In this document: positions 25,533 to 34,667 of the stretch, in pieces
Layout: each line of letters begins with the position of its first letter
Position numbering within the stretch: position 1 is the first letter of the stretch
Assembly: GCF_018205975.1 (NCBI RefSeq)
Contig: NZ_CP073577.1
Span: 1,550,001-1,614,000, forward strand
DNA length: 64,000 nt
Origin: Erythrobacter sp. JK5
GTDB lineage: Bacteria > Pseudomonadota > Alphaproteobacteria > Sphingomonadales > Sphingomonadaceae
Direction of reading: 5' to 3'
Notes under the pieces: model-generated
What the model was told of the DNA's origin: nothing
The model's input: only the letters and a program-made list of their open reading frames with translations
Database searches by the model: none
Translations under genes and position numbers: made by a program

Positions 25533-26906
25533 ATGAGTACGCGCGAGGCATCGACAGCCGACGATCCGGTCATCGATAGCCGTGATCAGTTGATCGCCCC
25601 GATGCGGGGCGGCGAGAAGCCCAAGTCCGACTGGCGGATCGGGACCGAACACGAAAAGCTGGTCTACAAGAAGGCCGATCGCCGCGCGCCGTCCTATGAC
25701 GAGCCCTGCGGAATCCGCGACCTGTTGATGAACCTGACCGAATTCGGCTGGGAGCCGGTCGAGGAAGGGGGCAAGGTCATCGCCATGCGGGGCGCGGACG
25801 GCACCGTCAGCCTCGAACCCGCCGGGCAGCTGGAGCTTTCGGGCGCCCCGCTCGAAACCCTGCACGAGACCTGCAACGAGACCGGGCGCCACCTGGCGCA
25901 GGTCAAGCAGGTCGGCGAGCGCTGCGGGGTCGGCTATCTCGGCCTCGGCATGTGGCCCGACAAGACCCGCGAAGACCTGCCGATCATGCCCAAGGGCCGG
26001 TATGAGATCATGCGGCGTCACATGCCGCGGGTCGGCAATCTCGGGCTCGACATGATGCTGCGGACCTGCACGATCCAGGTCAATCTCGATTATTCGTCCG
26101 AAGCCGACATGGTGCAGAAATTCCGTGTCGGGCTGGCGTTGCAACCGCTTGCGACGGCGCTGTTTGCCAACTCGCCCTTCACCGAGGGCAAGCCCAACGG
26201 CTACCTCTCCTACCGCTCGCATATCTGGTCCGACACCGATCCGCACCGGACGGGCATGCTGCCGTTCGTGTTTGAGGACGGCTTCGGCTACGAGCGCTGG
26301 GCCGACTACATCCTCGACGTGCCGATGTATTTCGTGTTCCGCGACGGGAAATACATCGACGCGGCTGGGCTCAGCTTTCGCGACTTCCTCGACGGCAAAC
26401 TGTCCGTTCTGCCCGGCGAGCGCCCCACGGCGAGCGACTGGTGGGACCACCTTTCGACCGCGTTCCCCGAAGTGCGGCTCAAGAGCTTCCTCGAAATGCG
26501 CGGGGCGGACGGCGGGCCGTGGAGCCGGATCTGCGCGCTGCCCGCCCTGTGGGTCGGCCTGCTCTACGACAGCCAAGCGCTCGATGCCGCGTGGGACCTC
26601 GTCAAGGACTGGTCGATGGAGGAGCGCGAGCGGCTGCGCAACGAAGTGCCCCGGCTGGCGCTGGAAACGAAGCTGCCGGGCGGCAGCGGGACGCTGCAGG
26701 ACCTTGGCAAGGATGTGCTCAAGATCGCGCATGCCGGGCTCGCCGCACGCGGCCGGCTCAGCGTCAGCGGCGACAACGAAACCGGCTATCTCGAAACGCT
26801 CGAGGAAATCGTCGCGACCGGCAAGGTCCCCGCGCAGCGCCTGCTCGATGCCTATTACGGCGAATGGGGCGAAGACGTGAGCAAGGTCTACAAGTATTCA
26901 TTCTAG
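25533..26906 (+). CDS. gshA: Glutamate--cysteine ligase, plant/proteobacterial type
   Basis: The product has 457 residues. The GCS2-type signature WRIGTEHEKLVYKK near residue 34, SLEPAGQLELSG near 90 and the LRTCTIQVNLDYSSEADM stretch near 170 identify the form found in plants and alphaproteobacteria rather than the enterobacterial GshA. It makes gamma-glutamylcysteine, the first step of glutathione synthesis. A ribosome binding site AGAGGAAAGG precedes the ATG. gshB is not in the window. Confidence 0.95.
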   Translation: MSTREASTADDPVIDSRDQLIAPMRGGEKPKSDWRIGTEHEKLVYKKADRRAPSYDEPCGIRDLLMNLTEFGWEPVEEGGKVIAMRGADGTVSLEPAGQLELSGAPLETLHETCNETGRHLAQVKQVGERCGVGYLGLGMWPDKTREDLPIMPKGRYEIMRRHMPRVGNLGLDMMLRTCTIQVNLDYSSEADMVQKFRVGLALQPLATALFANSPFTEGKPNGYLSYRSHIWSDTDPHRTGMLPFVFEDGFGYERWADYILDVPMYFVFRDGKYIDAAGLSFRDFLDGKLSVLPGERPTASDWWDHLSTAFPEVRLKSFLEMRGADGGPWSRICALPALWVGLLYDSQALDAAWDLVKDWSMEERERLRNEVPRLALETKLPGGSGTLQDLGKDVLKIAHAGLAARGRLSVSGDNETGYLETLEEIVATGKVPAQRLLDAYYGEWGEDVSKVYKYSF

Positions 26907-26922
26907 GAAGGGGCGGTCCATC

Positions 26923-27225
26923 ATGCTGATCGTGCTGGCGAAAGCAAAACTTGGCGCAGGCGCACTCGAAGCCGGGCGCGCGGCGTTCACGGCGATGATC
27001 GAAGCGTCGCGAGCCGAAGAAGGCTGCATCGAATACGCCTATTCGGTCGACGTGCTCGACCCCGCAACGCTCAACATCGTCGAAAAATGGGTCGACGAGG
27101 CCGCACTCACCTTCCACTTCCAGACCCCGCACATGGCGGCGTTCCAGAAGGCGCTGGGTTCGCTCGATGTGACGGTGGTCGAAGCGCTCAAGTTCCAGGC
27201 GGACGACGGCGCGCCGCTGTTGTAG
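26923..27225 (+). CDS. Antibiotic biosynthesis monooxygenase (ABM) domain protein
   Basis: The product has 100 residues, a single dimeric alpha-beta-barrel unit as in YgiN-type quinol monooxygenases: MLIVLAKAKLGAGALEAG, then EASRAEEGCIEYAYSVDVLD, ATLNIVEKWVDEAALTFHFQ and TPHMAAFQKAL. It follows gshA by 16 bp on the same strand and may be co-transcribed. Members are cofactor-free oxygenases or binding proteins; the substrate is unknown. Confidence 0.88.
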   Translation: MLIVLAKAKLGAGALEAGRAAFTAMIEASRAEEGCIEYAYSVDVLDPATLNIVEKWVDEAALTFHFQTPHMAAFQKALGSLDVTVVEALKFQADDGAPLL

Positions 27226-27228
27226 CTG

Positions 27229-28626
27229 CTATTCGGCGGGCTCCGCCACCGGCCCGCGCCCAGCCCCACTCCCGCGCCGCATGATCCGTCGTTTCAGGCG
27301 GACAAGCGGCGCCGTGATCACGCCGTGCTGGTCCATCCAGTCGTAATATTCGCGATATTTCGGATCTTCTGCGAGCAGGTGCGCTTCCTCGGTCCGCGCG
27401 CGCCAGTAATAGATCGCGTTGACCAGCAACAGGAAAAAGCTGTTGCGGATCGCATCGGCGGGAGAGCCGTTGGTCACCAGGAACGGCATCACCGAACACC
27501 ACCAGAACAGGTTCTTCGACAGGTAGGCCGGGTGCCGGGTGAAGCGATACGGCCCGTTGGTCAGCACGCCGCGATAGGTGAGGTTGGAAAAGCGGATGCC
27601 GAACGCCACCGTCGCCCAGGCGTAGACGCCGGTGAGGAACACCAGCCAGCCCGCCCATAGCCACAGGGCGGCATCGTTGCCCGCCAGCCAGTGCCCCCAT
27701 CCCGCGACATTGCTTTCGTAGCTCAGGATCTGGTTGTTGCTGCCGATCAGGCCCCACACGAACGGCGGGTAGCATAGCAACGCCGCCAGCCAGCCGCCCA
27801 GAAACGGGTTGCCGCTGCGAATATGCGCATCGAGCGGGCGCAGCGTGAACAGGTATCCGACCGTGCCGATCTGTACGTCGATCACGAACAGCAACGTGAT
27901 CAGCAGCACCCCGATTGCGACCGGGTTGGAGATGATCTCGGCCGGGTTCGCCTCGACGATCTCGGCAAAGCCCGGCGGCAGGATCGAGATCATGAACGCG
28001 CCGAAAAAGCCCTTGATGATCCACGCGCGCCAGTGCTTCCTGATCTTCCCGGCGTCCCATTCCCCGCGCCCGATCATCATCGCGCCGAAATGCCAGGTCG
28101 CATCGCGCGGCTCGATCATGAAGCGGTCGAGCCAGATCACATAGGGCACCGACAGCACCACCATCGGCAACAGTGCGACGGTGAGCACCTCCATCGCGAA
28201 CAGGTATTGCCCGTCCCAGTACCAGCGGCACAGCCCGTACAGCGCGGCGAGGATCGCCCAGGTCGACCACAGACCCGCGATCTTCACCGTCGATACCGGT
28301 ACGATCTCGGATATTGTGCGCTTCAGGCTCCAGTCGAGCCCGGTCGAGGGCCGCAGATGCACCCGGTCGACCAGCACCGACCAGATCGCCATCGGCCCGG
28401 CCGTGAAGAGCATCGCCGCAAGCGCGGCATAGGGTCCCGACAGCACGCCCCGCCCGGACGACAGCGGGCCGCTCAGACCCAGCGCATCGGCGATCGCGGG
28501 ATAGGCGCGGCAGAACAATATCCAAGCGAACAGGCCCAGCAGCCCGGCGAGGCCTACGCCTGCCGAAACGTCGCTGGGTGGCGGTGCGGGTTTGGCACCG
28601 GTCGCGGATCGTGAGGTCGCGCTCAT
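27229..28626 (-). CDS. ICMT/PEMT-family membrane methyltransferase-like protein
   Basis: The product has 465 residues with about ten hydrophobic segments. The C-terminal part carries the isoprenylcysteine-methyltransferase-type motif LTNGPYRFTRHPAYLSKNLF and EDPKYREYYDWM, which bind the methyl donor in this family. The N-terminal 300 residues are an unusual multi-helix extension, because family members are commonly near 200 residues. Substrate unknown. It follows bamB on the same strand after 113 bp. Confidence 0.78.
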   Translation of the reverse strand: MSATSRSATGAKPAPPPSDVSAGVGLAGLLGLFAWILFCRAYPAIADALGLSGPLSSGRGVLSGPYAALAAMLFTAGPMAIWSVLVDRVHLRPSTGLDWSLKRTISEIVPVSTVKIAGLWSTWAILAALYGLCRWYWDGQYLFAMEVLTVALLPMVVLSVPYVIWLDRFMIEPRDATWHFGAMMIGRGEWDAGKIRKHWRAWIIKGFFGAFMISILPPGFAEIVEANPAEIISNPVAIGVLLITLLFVIDVQIGTVGYLFTLRPLDAHIRSGNPFLGGWLAALLCYPPFVWGLIGSNNQILSYESNVAGWGHWLAGNDAALWLWAGWLVFLTGVYAWATVAFGIRFSNLTYRGVLTNGPYRFTRHPAYLSKNLFWWCSVMPFLVTNGSPADAIRNSFFLLLVNAIYYWRARTEEAHLLAEDPKYREYYDWMDQHGVITAPLVRLKRRIMRRGSGAGRGPVAEPAE

Positions 28627-28739
28627 TGCCCTTCGCCCTTAGCGGCAAAGGGTTAACAACGCGGGTGGATTATCCGGGCGGTCCCTTCCGGGAACAGCGC
28701 CGGTCCAATCGTTAACGGCGGGCGGTCGTCACCGGCAGT

Positions 28740-30086
28740 CTATCGCCAGGCGTGGATCGTTCCGCTGTCGTCGAGAATGTAGAGATAACCGTCGGCCACC
28801 ACGGGCGGCAGGCTGACCGGCTGGTCGATATCGGCGAACAGCTGCGCCGACCCTTCGCCCACGCTCAGCTTCCACACTTCGCCGCGCGAGCTCGCGACCC
28901 ACAGGTGGTTGCCCGCCAGGACCGGTCCGGTCCAGAAAATCGGGCCTTCCTTGTCCTTTTCATCGCGCCAGCGCTGCAATTGCGTGATCCAGCGCACCCG
29001 GCCGGTCGAGCGCGCAATCGCCAGCATCCGGGCGTCGTCGGTAAGCGTGAAGATCCACTCGCCCGCAATCGCCGGAGTCGAGATGCCCGCGAGGTTGAGC
29101 TCCCAGATGCGCTGTCCGGTGACCAGCTCGTAGGCTGCCATGCGTCCGCCCTGACCGAGCGCGTAGACCCGCCCCGAATCGATGATCGGATCGGCATCGA
29201 TATCGGTCAGCGAACTCACCTGGGTCGAAATGTTGGTACGCGCCAGCGCGTCCGACCACAGGGTGCGCCCGTTTTCATAGCGATAGGCGGACAGTTCACC
29301 GCTCGAATAGCCGGCGATCACCGTCCCCTGACCGGCCGCAGGTGCGGCCACGCCGAACACCCCCGATTGCGTCGCGGAACCCGATTCGTCCCACATCAGG
29401 CTGCCGTCGCTGATATCGAGCGCGATGATCTGGTTGTCCTGCGTCATCACGAACAGCTGACCGAACGCGATCGTCGGCGATCCGCGCAGCGGCCCGGATG
29501 GCTTCACCTGCCAGATGATGGAACCCGTGTCCGCGTCGAGCGCCTTGACCTCGCCCGCGCCATTGGTGGCGTAGAGCTTGCCGTCGTTGTAGCTCACCCC
29601 GCCGCCGAACGCCGACGGGCGCATGTCGGCGTCCATATCGACATCGACGCTCCAGATCCGGGACCCGTTGTTCTTGTCGAACGCCTGAATCGCACCGTCC
29701 GACCCGACCGCGAACAGCTTGTCGCCGCCGATCACCGGCGTTGCGGCAAGACGCGCGCGATCGCTCGATCCCTCGACCCGCGCAGTCCACACCCTGGCGG
29801 GAGTCTCGGACAGCTGGAGATGGCCATAGGATTTGCTGGCCGATCCGCCGACCTGCGCCCATTCGGCATTCGCCGCTGCCGGGGGCAGCACCACGCTCAC
29901 CCCGGCCAGCGTGGGATCAACCACCGTTCCGCTTTCGATCCGCGACAGGATCGGCATGCGGTCGCCAACCGTGGGCGTGGTCTTCTTGCCGCCGCCGAAC
30001 AGTCCCCCGCCGCTGCAGGCGGTCAGCGTGGCGGCCAGCATCCCGGCGATCAGAGCGGTCTTCGTGGCATTCCAGTACATCGTCAT
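28740..30086 (-). CDS. bamB: Outer membrane assembly lipoprotein BamB (PQQ-like propeller)
   Basis: From the ATG at 30086 the product has 448 residues. The lipoprotein signal ends in LAATLTACSGG. Repeated propeller blades of the form LFAVGSDGAIQAFDKNNGSR, LYATNGAGEVKALDADTGS and LWVASSRGEVWKLSVGEGS follow. BamB helps present substrates to BamA. The upstream TPR-protein gene on the same strand repeats the yfgM-bamB arrangement known from E. coli, which strengthens the call. Confidence 0.9.
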   Translation of the reverse strand: MTMYWNATKTALIAGMLAATLTACSGGGLFGGGKKTTPTVGDRMPILSRIESGTVVDPTLAGVSVVLPPAAANAEWAQVGGSASKSYGHLQLSETPARVWTARVEGSSDRARLAATPVIGGDKLFAVGSDGAIQAFDKNNGSRIWSVDVDMDADMRPSAFGGGVSYNDGKLYATNGAGEVKALDADTGSIIWQVKPSGPLRGSPTIAFGQLFVMTQDNQIIALDISDGSLMWDESGSATQSGVFGVAAPAAGQGTVIAGYSSGELSAYRYENGRTLWSDALARTNISTQVSSLTDIDADPIIDSGRVYALGQGGRMAAYELVTGQRIWELNLAGISTPAIAGEWIFTLTDDARMLAIARSTGRVRWITQLQRWRDEKDKEGPIFWTGPVLAGNHLWVASSRGEVWKLSVGEGSAQLFADIDQPVSLPPVVADGYLYILDDSGTIHAWR

Positions 30087-30126
30087 ACGTCCGTCCAAGT
30101 CATTTCCGGTGCTGCATTTGCGCATG

Positions 30127-30930
30127 CTACTGCGCGGCAATTGGCCCCTCGCCGTCCCTGTCGGCAGGGAGCACGCCCTCGTCTTCGAGCAGTTGCTCGA
30201 CATCCTCGATCGCATCGACCCCAAGCAATCCGGCCATCTGGCGCGCCCGGGTTCGCAGCGTGTTCGGCACGTCTTCGTCCTTGGCGATCGCCGCGAACAT
30301 CGCCCCGGCTTCTCTGCGGTTGCCGGATTCGAGATGCGCGATGGCGGTCAGTTCGCCCGCGCTGCCGAAAAAGGCGTTGCCGGGCACGGCCAGGTCCTTG
30401 AGCTTGGCGATCACATCGGCGGGCTTGCGCGTGTCGAAATTGGTCGCGACTTCGCGAATTCGGGCGAGATCCCGCAAGGCCGGGGGTGCGTCGGGATCGT
30501 CGGCGACCTGCTTGTAGAGCGCGACCGCCTCGTCGAACTTGCCCTGCTCCAGCGCCGCTCCAGCCTTGAGGAAGCGAGCCGATGTGCGCGCGCCCGGCGA
30601 ACCGGAATCGAGCAGCGGATCGACTTTCTTTGCCGCCGCATCGAATTCGCCCGCCTGGGTCGAATCGAGCGCGCTGACGATCGTTTCGGATTCGGCTTCG
30701 AGCGCAGCCTCGTTGCGGCTGTCCCAGAACAGGTAGCCGCCAAACCCGACCAGCACGATCGCCAGCAGCCCGGCAATGGCGACGCCGTATTTCTTGGCGA
30801 ACTGCTCGACATCGTCCTTGCGCACCGCCTCGTCGATTTCGCGCATGAGGATTTCGTCCTCGGCGGACGCGGCACTGTCCTTGGACTTGTTCTTGTCGGC
30901 TTTGTTCGGGTCGGTCGGGTTGAGCGCCAC
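30127..30930 (-). CDS. YfgM-like tetratricopeptide protein (DUF2133)
   Basis: The product has 267 residues from the GTG at 30930, chosen because homolog-like sequence (ALNPTDPNKADKNKSKD) begins there; an in-frame start at 30996 is possible. A cytoplasmic N-terminal part is followed by one membrane helix (YGVAIAGLLAIVLVGFGGYL) and a periplasmic TPR-like region with repeats such as FLKAGAALEQGKFDEAVALY. In E. coli YfgM links the Sec translocon to periplasmic chaperones. It lies 40 bp before bamB. Confidence 0.82.
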   Translation of the reverse strand: MALNPTDPNKADKNKSKDSAASAEDEILMREIDEAVRKDDVEQFAKKYGVAIAGLLAIVLVGFGGYLFWDSRNEAALEAESETIVSALDSTQAGEFDAAAKKVDPLLDSGSPGARTSARFLKAGAALEQGKFDEAVALYKQVADDPDAPPALRDLARIREVATNFDTRKPADVIAKLKDLAVPGNAFFGSAGELTAIAHLESGNRREAGAMFAAIAKDEDVPNTLRTRARQMAGLLGVDAIEDVEQLLEDEGVLPADRDGEGPIAAQ

Positions 30931-31074
30931 GGGGCTCTGATCCTCATCCTGATTTCGGTTCGGGCGTGCTTTAGGCAGGAGCGCTGCCTTCCGCAATGCC
31001 GCGCACGCACAGGCCCAGACCCTCTCCCCGGCGAGATGCCGTCGGTAAGTTGAACCACCAATGAAGCGATGTCG

Positions 31075-32217
31075 TCAGATTTCCCGGCCGAGCGCATCGG
31101 AATACAGCGCCCGGTAACGGGCGATCATCGCCGCCTTATCGAAGTGTTCGGTCGCCCTGATGCGGTTGGCAGCACCGACATCACGTCGCACAGCCGCGTC
31201 ACCGGCCAGTTCCTCCAGCATCGAAGCCAGGGCGAGCGCGCTGTCCGGAACCGCGATGAATGGTCGGTTTGCCTCGGACACCATCGCCTTGATATCGCCG
31301 ACGTCGGGCGCGACCACCGGAAGGCCGGCGGCCATCGCTTCCACCACCGAAAGCGGAAACTGTTCGGATTTCGAAGACAGGGCAAAAATATCGAACAGGC
31401 CGATGACCCGCGCGGGATCGTTCACGACCCCCGGCAGATGGACACGGTGACTGATGTCGGCGGCCACCGCCCGTTCGCGGATCGCGTCCCGTTCCGGCCC
31501 TTCGCCGAGGATCACGAGGTGCCAGCTCTCGGGCAGGCCGGCGCACGCTTCGACCAGCATCGGCAACTGCTTGACCGGGCGCAGTCCCGCAAGCGTTCCG
31601 ATCCAGAACTCGCCTGCGCGCTTGATGACTCGCAAGGCGCCCGGCTCCGGCTCGCGTCCGAACCGCGTGATATCGATCCCGTTGGGTATGCGTTTGATCC
31701 GCTCGGGCGGCTGTTTCCAGCGAGTCAGCGCAATCCGCTCCAGCAGGCGGCTCGGCACGACCAGCGAGGTCGCACCGGTCAGCGCGATCCGGCGATACAC
31801 GTTTCGGCGCAGCTTGAGCTCGCCTGCCTCGTCCTCGTTGAAGCCGTCCTCGTGATGGATCAGCGGGGCGAGCCCGAACTGCTTGCCGAACACCGTATGC
31901 GCCATGACCACGTCCATCGCGCCCCAATTGTAGGTCAGGATCAGGTCGAACGGCTTGAGCGCTTCCGCGATCCTGACCAGTCGCCCGGGCGTCGGCAACC
32001 CCTTGAGCGCTGGGAAATCCTGCGGAAAGCGTACATCCACCGCGCGGTCGATGTATTCGCGCGCGCCCGTTTCGCCCGGCGTGCCCGAAATCACTGTGTG
32101 GTGGAGCGCCGGGCCGAAAGCGTTCATCAGCTGCACCGCGCGCAGCTCCTTTCCGCCAGCCGAAAAGGTCGAATGGCAGTGCAGGACCCTGGGCGGACCG
32201 CCGGAACCGTCGCTCAT
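31075..32217 (-). CDS. Glycosyltransferase family 4 protein
   Basis: The product has 380 residues from the ATG at 32217, which overlaps the stop of the upstream hydrolase gene (ATGA). The N-terminal domain starts VLHCHSTFSAGGKELRAVQL, and the GT-B C-terminal domain shows IPNGIDITRF, WIGTLAGLRPVKQLPMLVEA and FALSSKSEQFPLSVVEAMAA with the retaining GT4 EX7E-like region. It probably transfers a sugar to a lipid or polysaccharide. Acceptor unknown. Confidence 0.9.
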   Translation of the reverse strand: MSDGSGGPPRVLHCHSTFSAGGKELRAVQLMNAFGPALHHTVISGTPGETGAREYIDRAVDVRFPQDFPALKGLPTPGRLVRIAEALKPFDLILTYNWGAMDVVMAHTVFGKQFGLAPLIHHEDGFNEDEAGELKLRRNVYRRIALTGATSLVVPSRLLERIALTRWKQPPERIKRIPNGIDITRFGREPEPGALRVIKRAGEFWIGTLAGLRPVKQLPMLVEACAGLPESWHLVILGEGPERDAIRERAVAADISHRVHLPGVVNDPARVIGLFDIFALSSKSEQFPLSVVEAMAAGLPVVAPDVGDIKAMVSEANRPFIAVPDSALALASMLEELAGDAAVRRDVGAANRIRATEHFDKAAMIARYRALYSDALGREI

Positions 32218-33092
32218 TCGATACCCGCCAGCAGGGCGTCGATCGCGGCGCGCGCTTCGGGTTCGTCGAGGGTCGGCGCATGGCCCACGCGTGGCACGGT
32301 GACGGTCCGCATCGCGGGATTGATCGCTTCCATCCGTTCGACCGTTTGCGCCGAGATCAGGTCGGACAATTCGCCCCGCACCAGCACCATCGGCACATCG
32401 CGCAGCGCCTCGAACGCCTGCCACAGATTGGCAGGAGCGGCGTTGCCGGGCTTCGCGAACGGCTCGGCGATTGCCATGTCGTAATCGTAGCTGATCCGCC
32501 CGTTCTGGCTCACCACCAGCGTGCGCTTGGCCATTTCGAGCCATTTTTCGAGGTCGTAATCGGGAAACGCCGCGCCGTGTACTTCGCTGAGCGATCGCGC
32601 GGCATGGATCCAGGTCGGGTAGCTGCGTCCCTGACCGACATAGCCCGATATCCGCTCGACCCCGGATGCCTCGACTTCCGGCCCGATATCGTTGAGCACG
32701 CAGGCGGCAATCCGCCCCGGCTTGGCGTGCGCCAGCAACAGCGTCATCAGCCCGCCCATGGAGGTGCCGATCGAAATGAACCGTTCGATACCTTCTTCCG
32801 CCAACAGCGTTTCGACGTCGGCGACATAGGTCAGCGGGTTGTACGTGTCCGAATCGGGTGCGTAATCGCTCATCCCGCGGCCGCGCATTTCGGGCACGAT
32901 GACACGGCGCGTTGCGCTGATGTGCGCGCCGAGATCGGCGAAGTCGCGCGAATTTCGGGTCAGACCATGCATGCAGATAACCGGCGGACCGGAATAGCTC
33001 TCCGGCCCTCGGTAATCGCGGTAATGCAAGGTCAGCCCGTCGCTGCTGGTCCAGCTGCGGTCTTGGTACAAAGTGGCCATAAAGGGCGACAT
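32214..33092 (-). CDS. Alpha/beta hydrolase
   Basis: The product has 292 residues. The oxyanion strand PPVICMHGLTRNSRDF, the nucleophile elbow ISIGTSMGGLMTLLLA and the terminal His in VGHAPTLDEPEAR complete an alpha/beta-hydrolase triad with Asp in VRGELSDLI. Starts at 33092 and 33080 are both possible. It is coupled to the downstream glycosyltransferase and divergent from selO. Substrate unknown. Confidence 0.9.
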   Translation of the reverse strand: MSPFMATLYQDRSWTSSDGLTLHYRDYRGPESYSGPPVICMHGLTRNSRDFADLGAHISATRRVIVPEMRGRGMSDYAPDSDTYNPLTYVADVETLLAEEGIERFISIGTSMGGLMTLLLAHAKPGRIAACVLNDIGPEVEASGVERISGYVGQGRSYPTWIHAARSLSEVHGAAFPDYDLEKWLEMAKRTLVVSQNGRISYDYDMAIAEPFAKPGNAAPANLWQAFEALRDVPMVLVRGELSDLISAQTVERMEAINPAMRTVTVPRVGHAPTLDEPEARAAIDALLAGIE

Positions 33093-33154
33093 TCCCCCGG
33101 AATTGCTTGGCGCGCACGCTTGCAGCACACGCCGCTTGCCCCCAATATCGCGAG

Positions 33155-34573
33155 ATGCGCCCCGAACCGCAAGCTGCTCGATACCGCCCCGATCCGGCGA
33201 TTGCGGAAATTGCCGATTGGCTGGGCGATCCGGTGGCCGCTGCCGATTTCCCCGAAACCCGCCTGCGTTTCCGCAATGATCGCGCGGCTGCCAGCATCGG
33301 GCTCGATGGCCTGAGCGACAATGGCTGGACCGCGCATTTCGGCCGCTTCGAACCGCTCGACGGCAATCTGCCGCAACCGCTCGCCCTGAAATACCACGGG
33401 CACCAGTTCCGCGTTTACAATCCCGAGATCGGCGACGGGCGCGGATTCCTGTTTGCGCAGCTGCGCGATTCGGACGACCGCCTGCTCGACCTCGGTACCA
33501 AGGGTTCGGGCCAGACGCCTTACAGCCGCGCGGGCGACGGGCGGCTGACCCTGAAAGGTGCGGTTCGCGAAATCCTCGCGACCGAGATGCTCGAAGCGCT
33601 GGGCGTCAACACCTCCAGGACTTTATCGGTGATCGAGACCGGCGAGGAACTGATGCGGGACGACGAGCCATCGCCCACCCGCTCGGCGGTGATGGTGCGC
33701 CTCTCGCACTCGCACATCCGCATCGGCACGTTCCAGCGCCTGCTCGCGTTCGAGGAACGCGATCATATGGCGGCTCTGGTCGACTATTGTCTCGCCCACT
33801 TCCCCGGCCCGCAACCGCCCGAGGATGCCCCGGGACGTGACGAACCGGCGGTCATCCTGATGCATCAGGTGGTCGAACGGATGGCCGATCTCGCCGCCAG
33901 CTACATGGTCGCAGGCTTCGTCCACGGCGTGCTCAATACCGACAACATGAACATCACCGGCGAAAGCTTCGATTACGGACCGTGGCGCTGGCTGCCGACA
34001 TGGGATCCCGGCTTCACCGCCGCCTATTTCGACCATGCCGGGCTCTACGCCTTTGGTCGCCAGCCTGAGGCATTGCACTGGAATTGCGGGCAATTCGCCG
34101 TAGCGCTGCGATTGCTCGCGGAAACCGAACCGCTGGTCGCAGCGCTCGATCGATTCGGCGAACTCTACATGGCCGCGATCGCGCGCCGGTGGTGCTGGCG
34201 GCTTGGTGTTGTGCCCAAAGGAATCGAGGCGGACGCGGCCATGATCTCTGGCTGCGAAAAGCATATGCGGGAGACCGGCGAGGGTCCCGACGCGTTCTTC
34301 TTCGCCCATCGCGGCACGCGCGGAGCCAAGGGGGAAATCGGGGCGATGCTGCGCGATTACGACCCTGTCGACACGTCGCACGATTACTGGGCGGACTCTG
34401 CCCCGCAATCGCTGCTGATCGACGAAGTCGAAGCGATCTGGTCGGAGATCGATCGCGCTGATGACTGGTCGCCCCTGCATGACAAGGTTGCGGCCCTGCG
34501 TCGCGTGGGCGAAGCACTTGGGCCGCCGCCGGAGCCCTCGGGTCATGCACAACCCAATGAATGCGGGGGATAA
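33155..34573 (+). CDS. selO: Protein adenylyltransferase SelO (YdiU)
   Basis: The product has 472 residues from the ATG at 33155; a TTG at 33107 would add 16. The pseudokinase signature LDLGTKGSGQTPYSRAGDGR, with the conserved Lys and the Arg-containing loop, and HGVLNTDNMNITGESFDYGP, the metal-binding Asn/Asp region, are intact. SelO transfers AMP to Ser, Thr or Tyr of redox proteins. Many SelO proteins end in a Cys near the C-terminus; here the tail NECGG keeps one. Confidence 0.93.
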   Translation: MRPEPQAARYRPDPAIAEIADWLGDPVAAADFPETRLRFRNDRAAASIGLDGLSDNGWTAHFGRFEPLDGNLPQPLALKYHGHQFRVYNPEIGDGRGFLFAQLRDSDDRLLDLGTKGSGQTPYSRAGDGRLTLKGAVREILATEMLEALGVNTSRTLSVIETGEELMRDDEPSPTRSAVMVRLSHSHIRIGTFQRLLAFEERDHMAALVDYCLAHFPGPQPPEDAPGRDEPAVILMHQVVERMADLAASYMVAGFVHGVLNTDNMNITGESFDYGPWRWLPTWDPGFTAAYFDHAGLYAFGRQPEALHWNCGQFAVALRLLAETEPLVAALDRFGELYMAAIARRWCWRLGVVPKGIEADAAMISGCEKHMRETGEGPDAFFFAHRGTRGAKGEIGAMLRDYDPVDTSHDYWADSAPQSLLIDEVEAIWSEIDRADDWSPLHDKVAALRRVGEALGPPPEPSGHAQPNECGG

Positions 34574-34667
34574 TTGCGCAACCCGGCGACTGCGCGAATT
34601 CCGTGGCAGCGCCTTAGCCCTAGCTTTTCGGCAAATGCGCGACTAACTCCGCGCCAAAGACCAGAAC

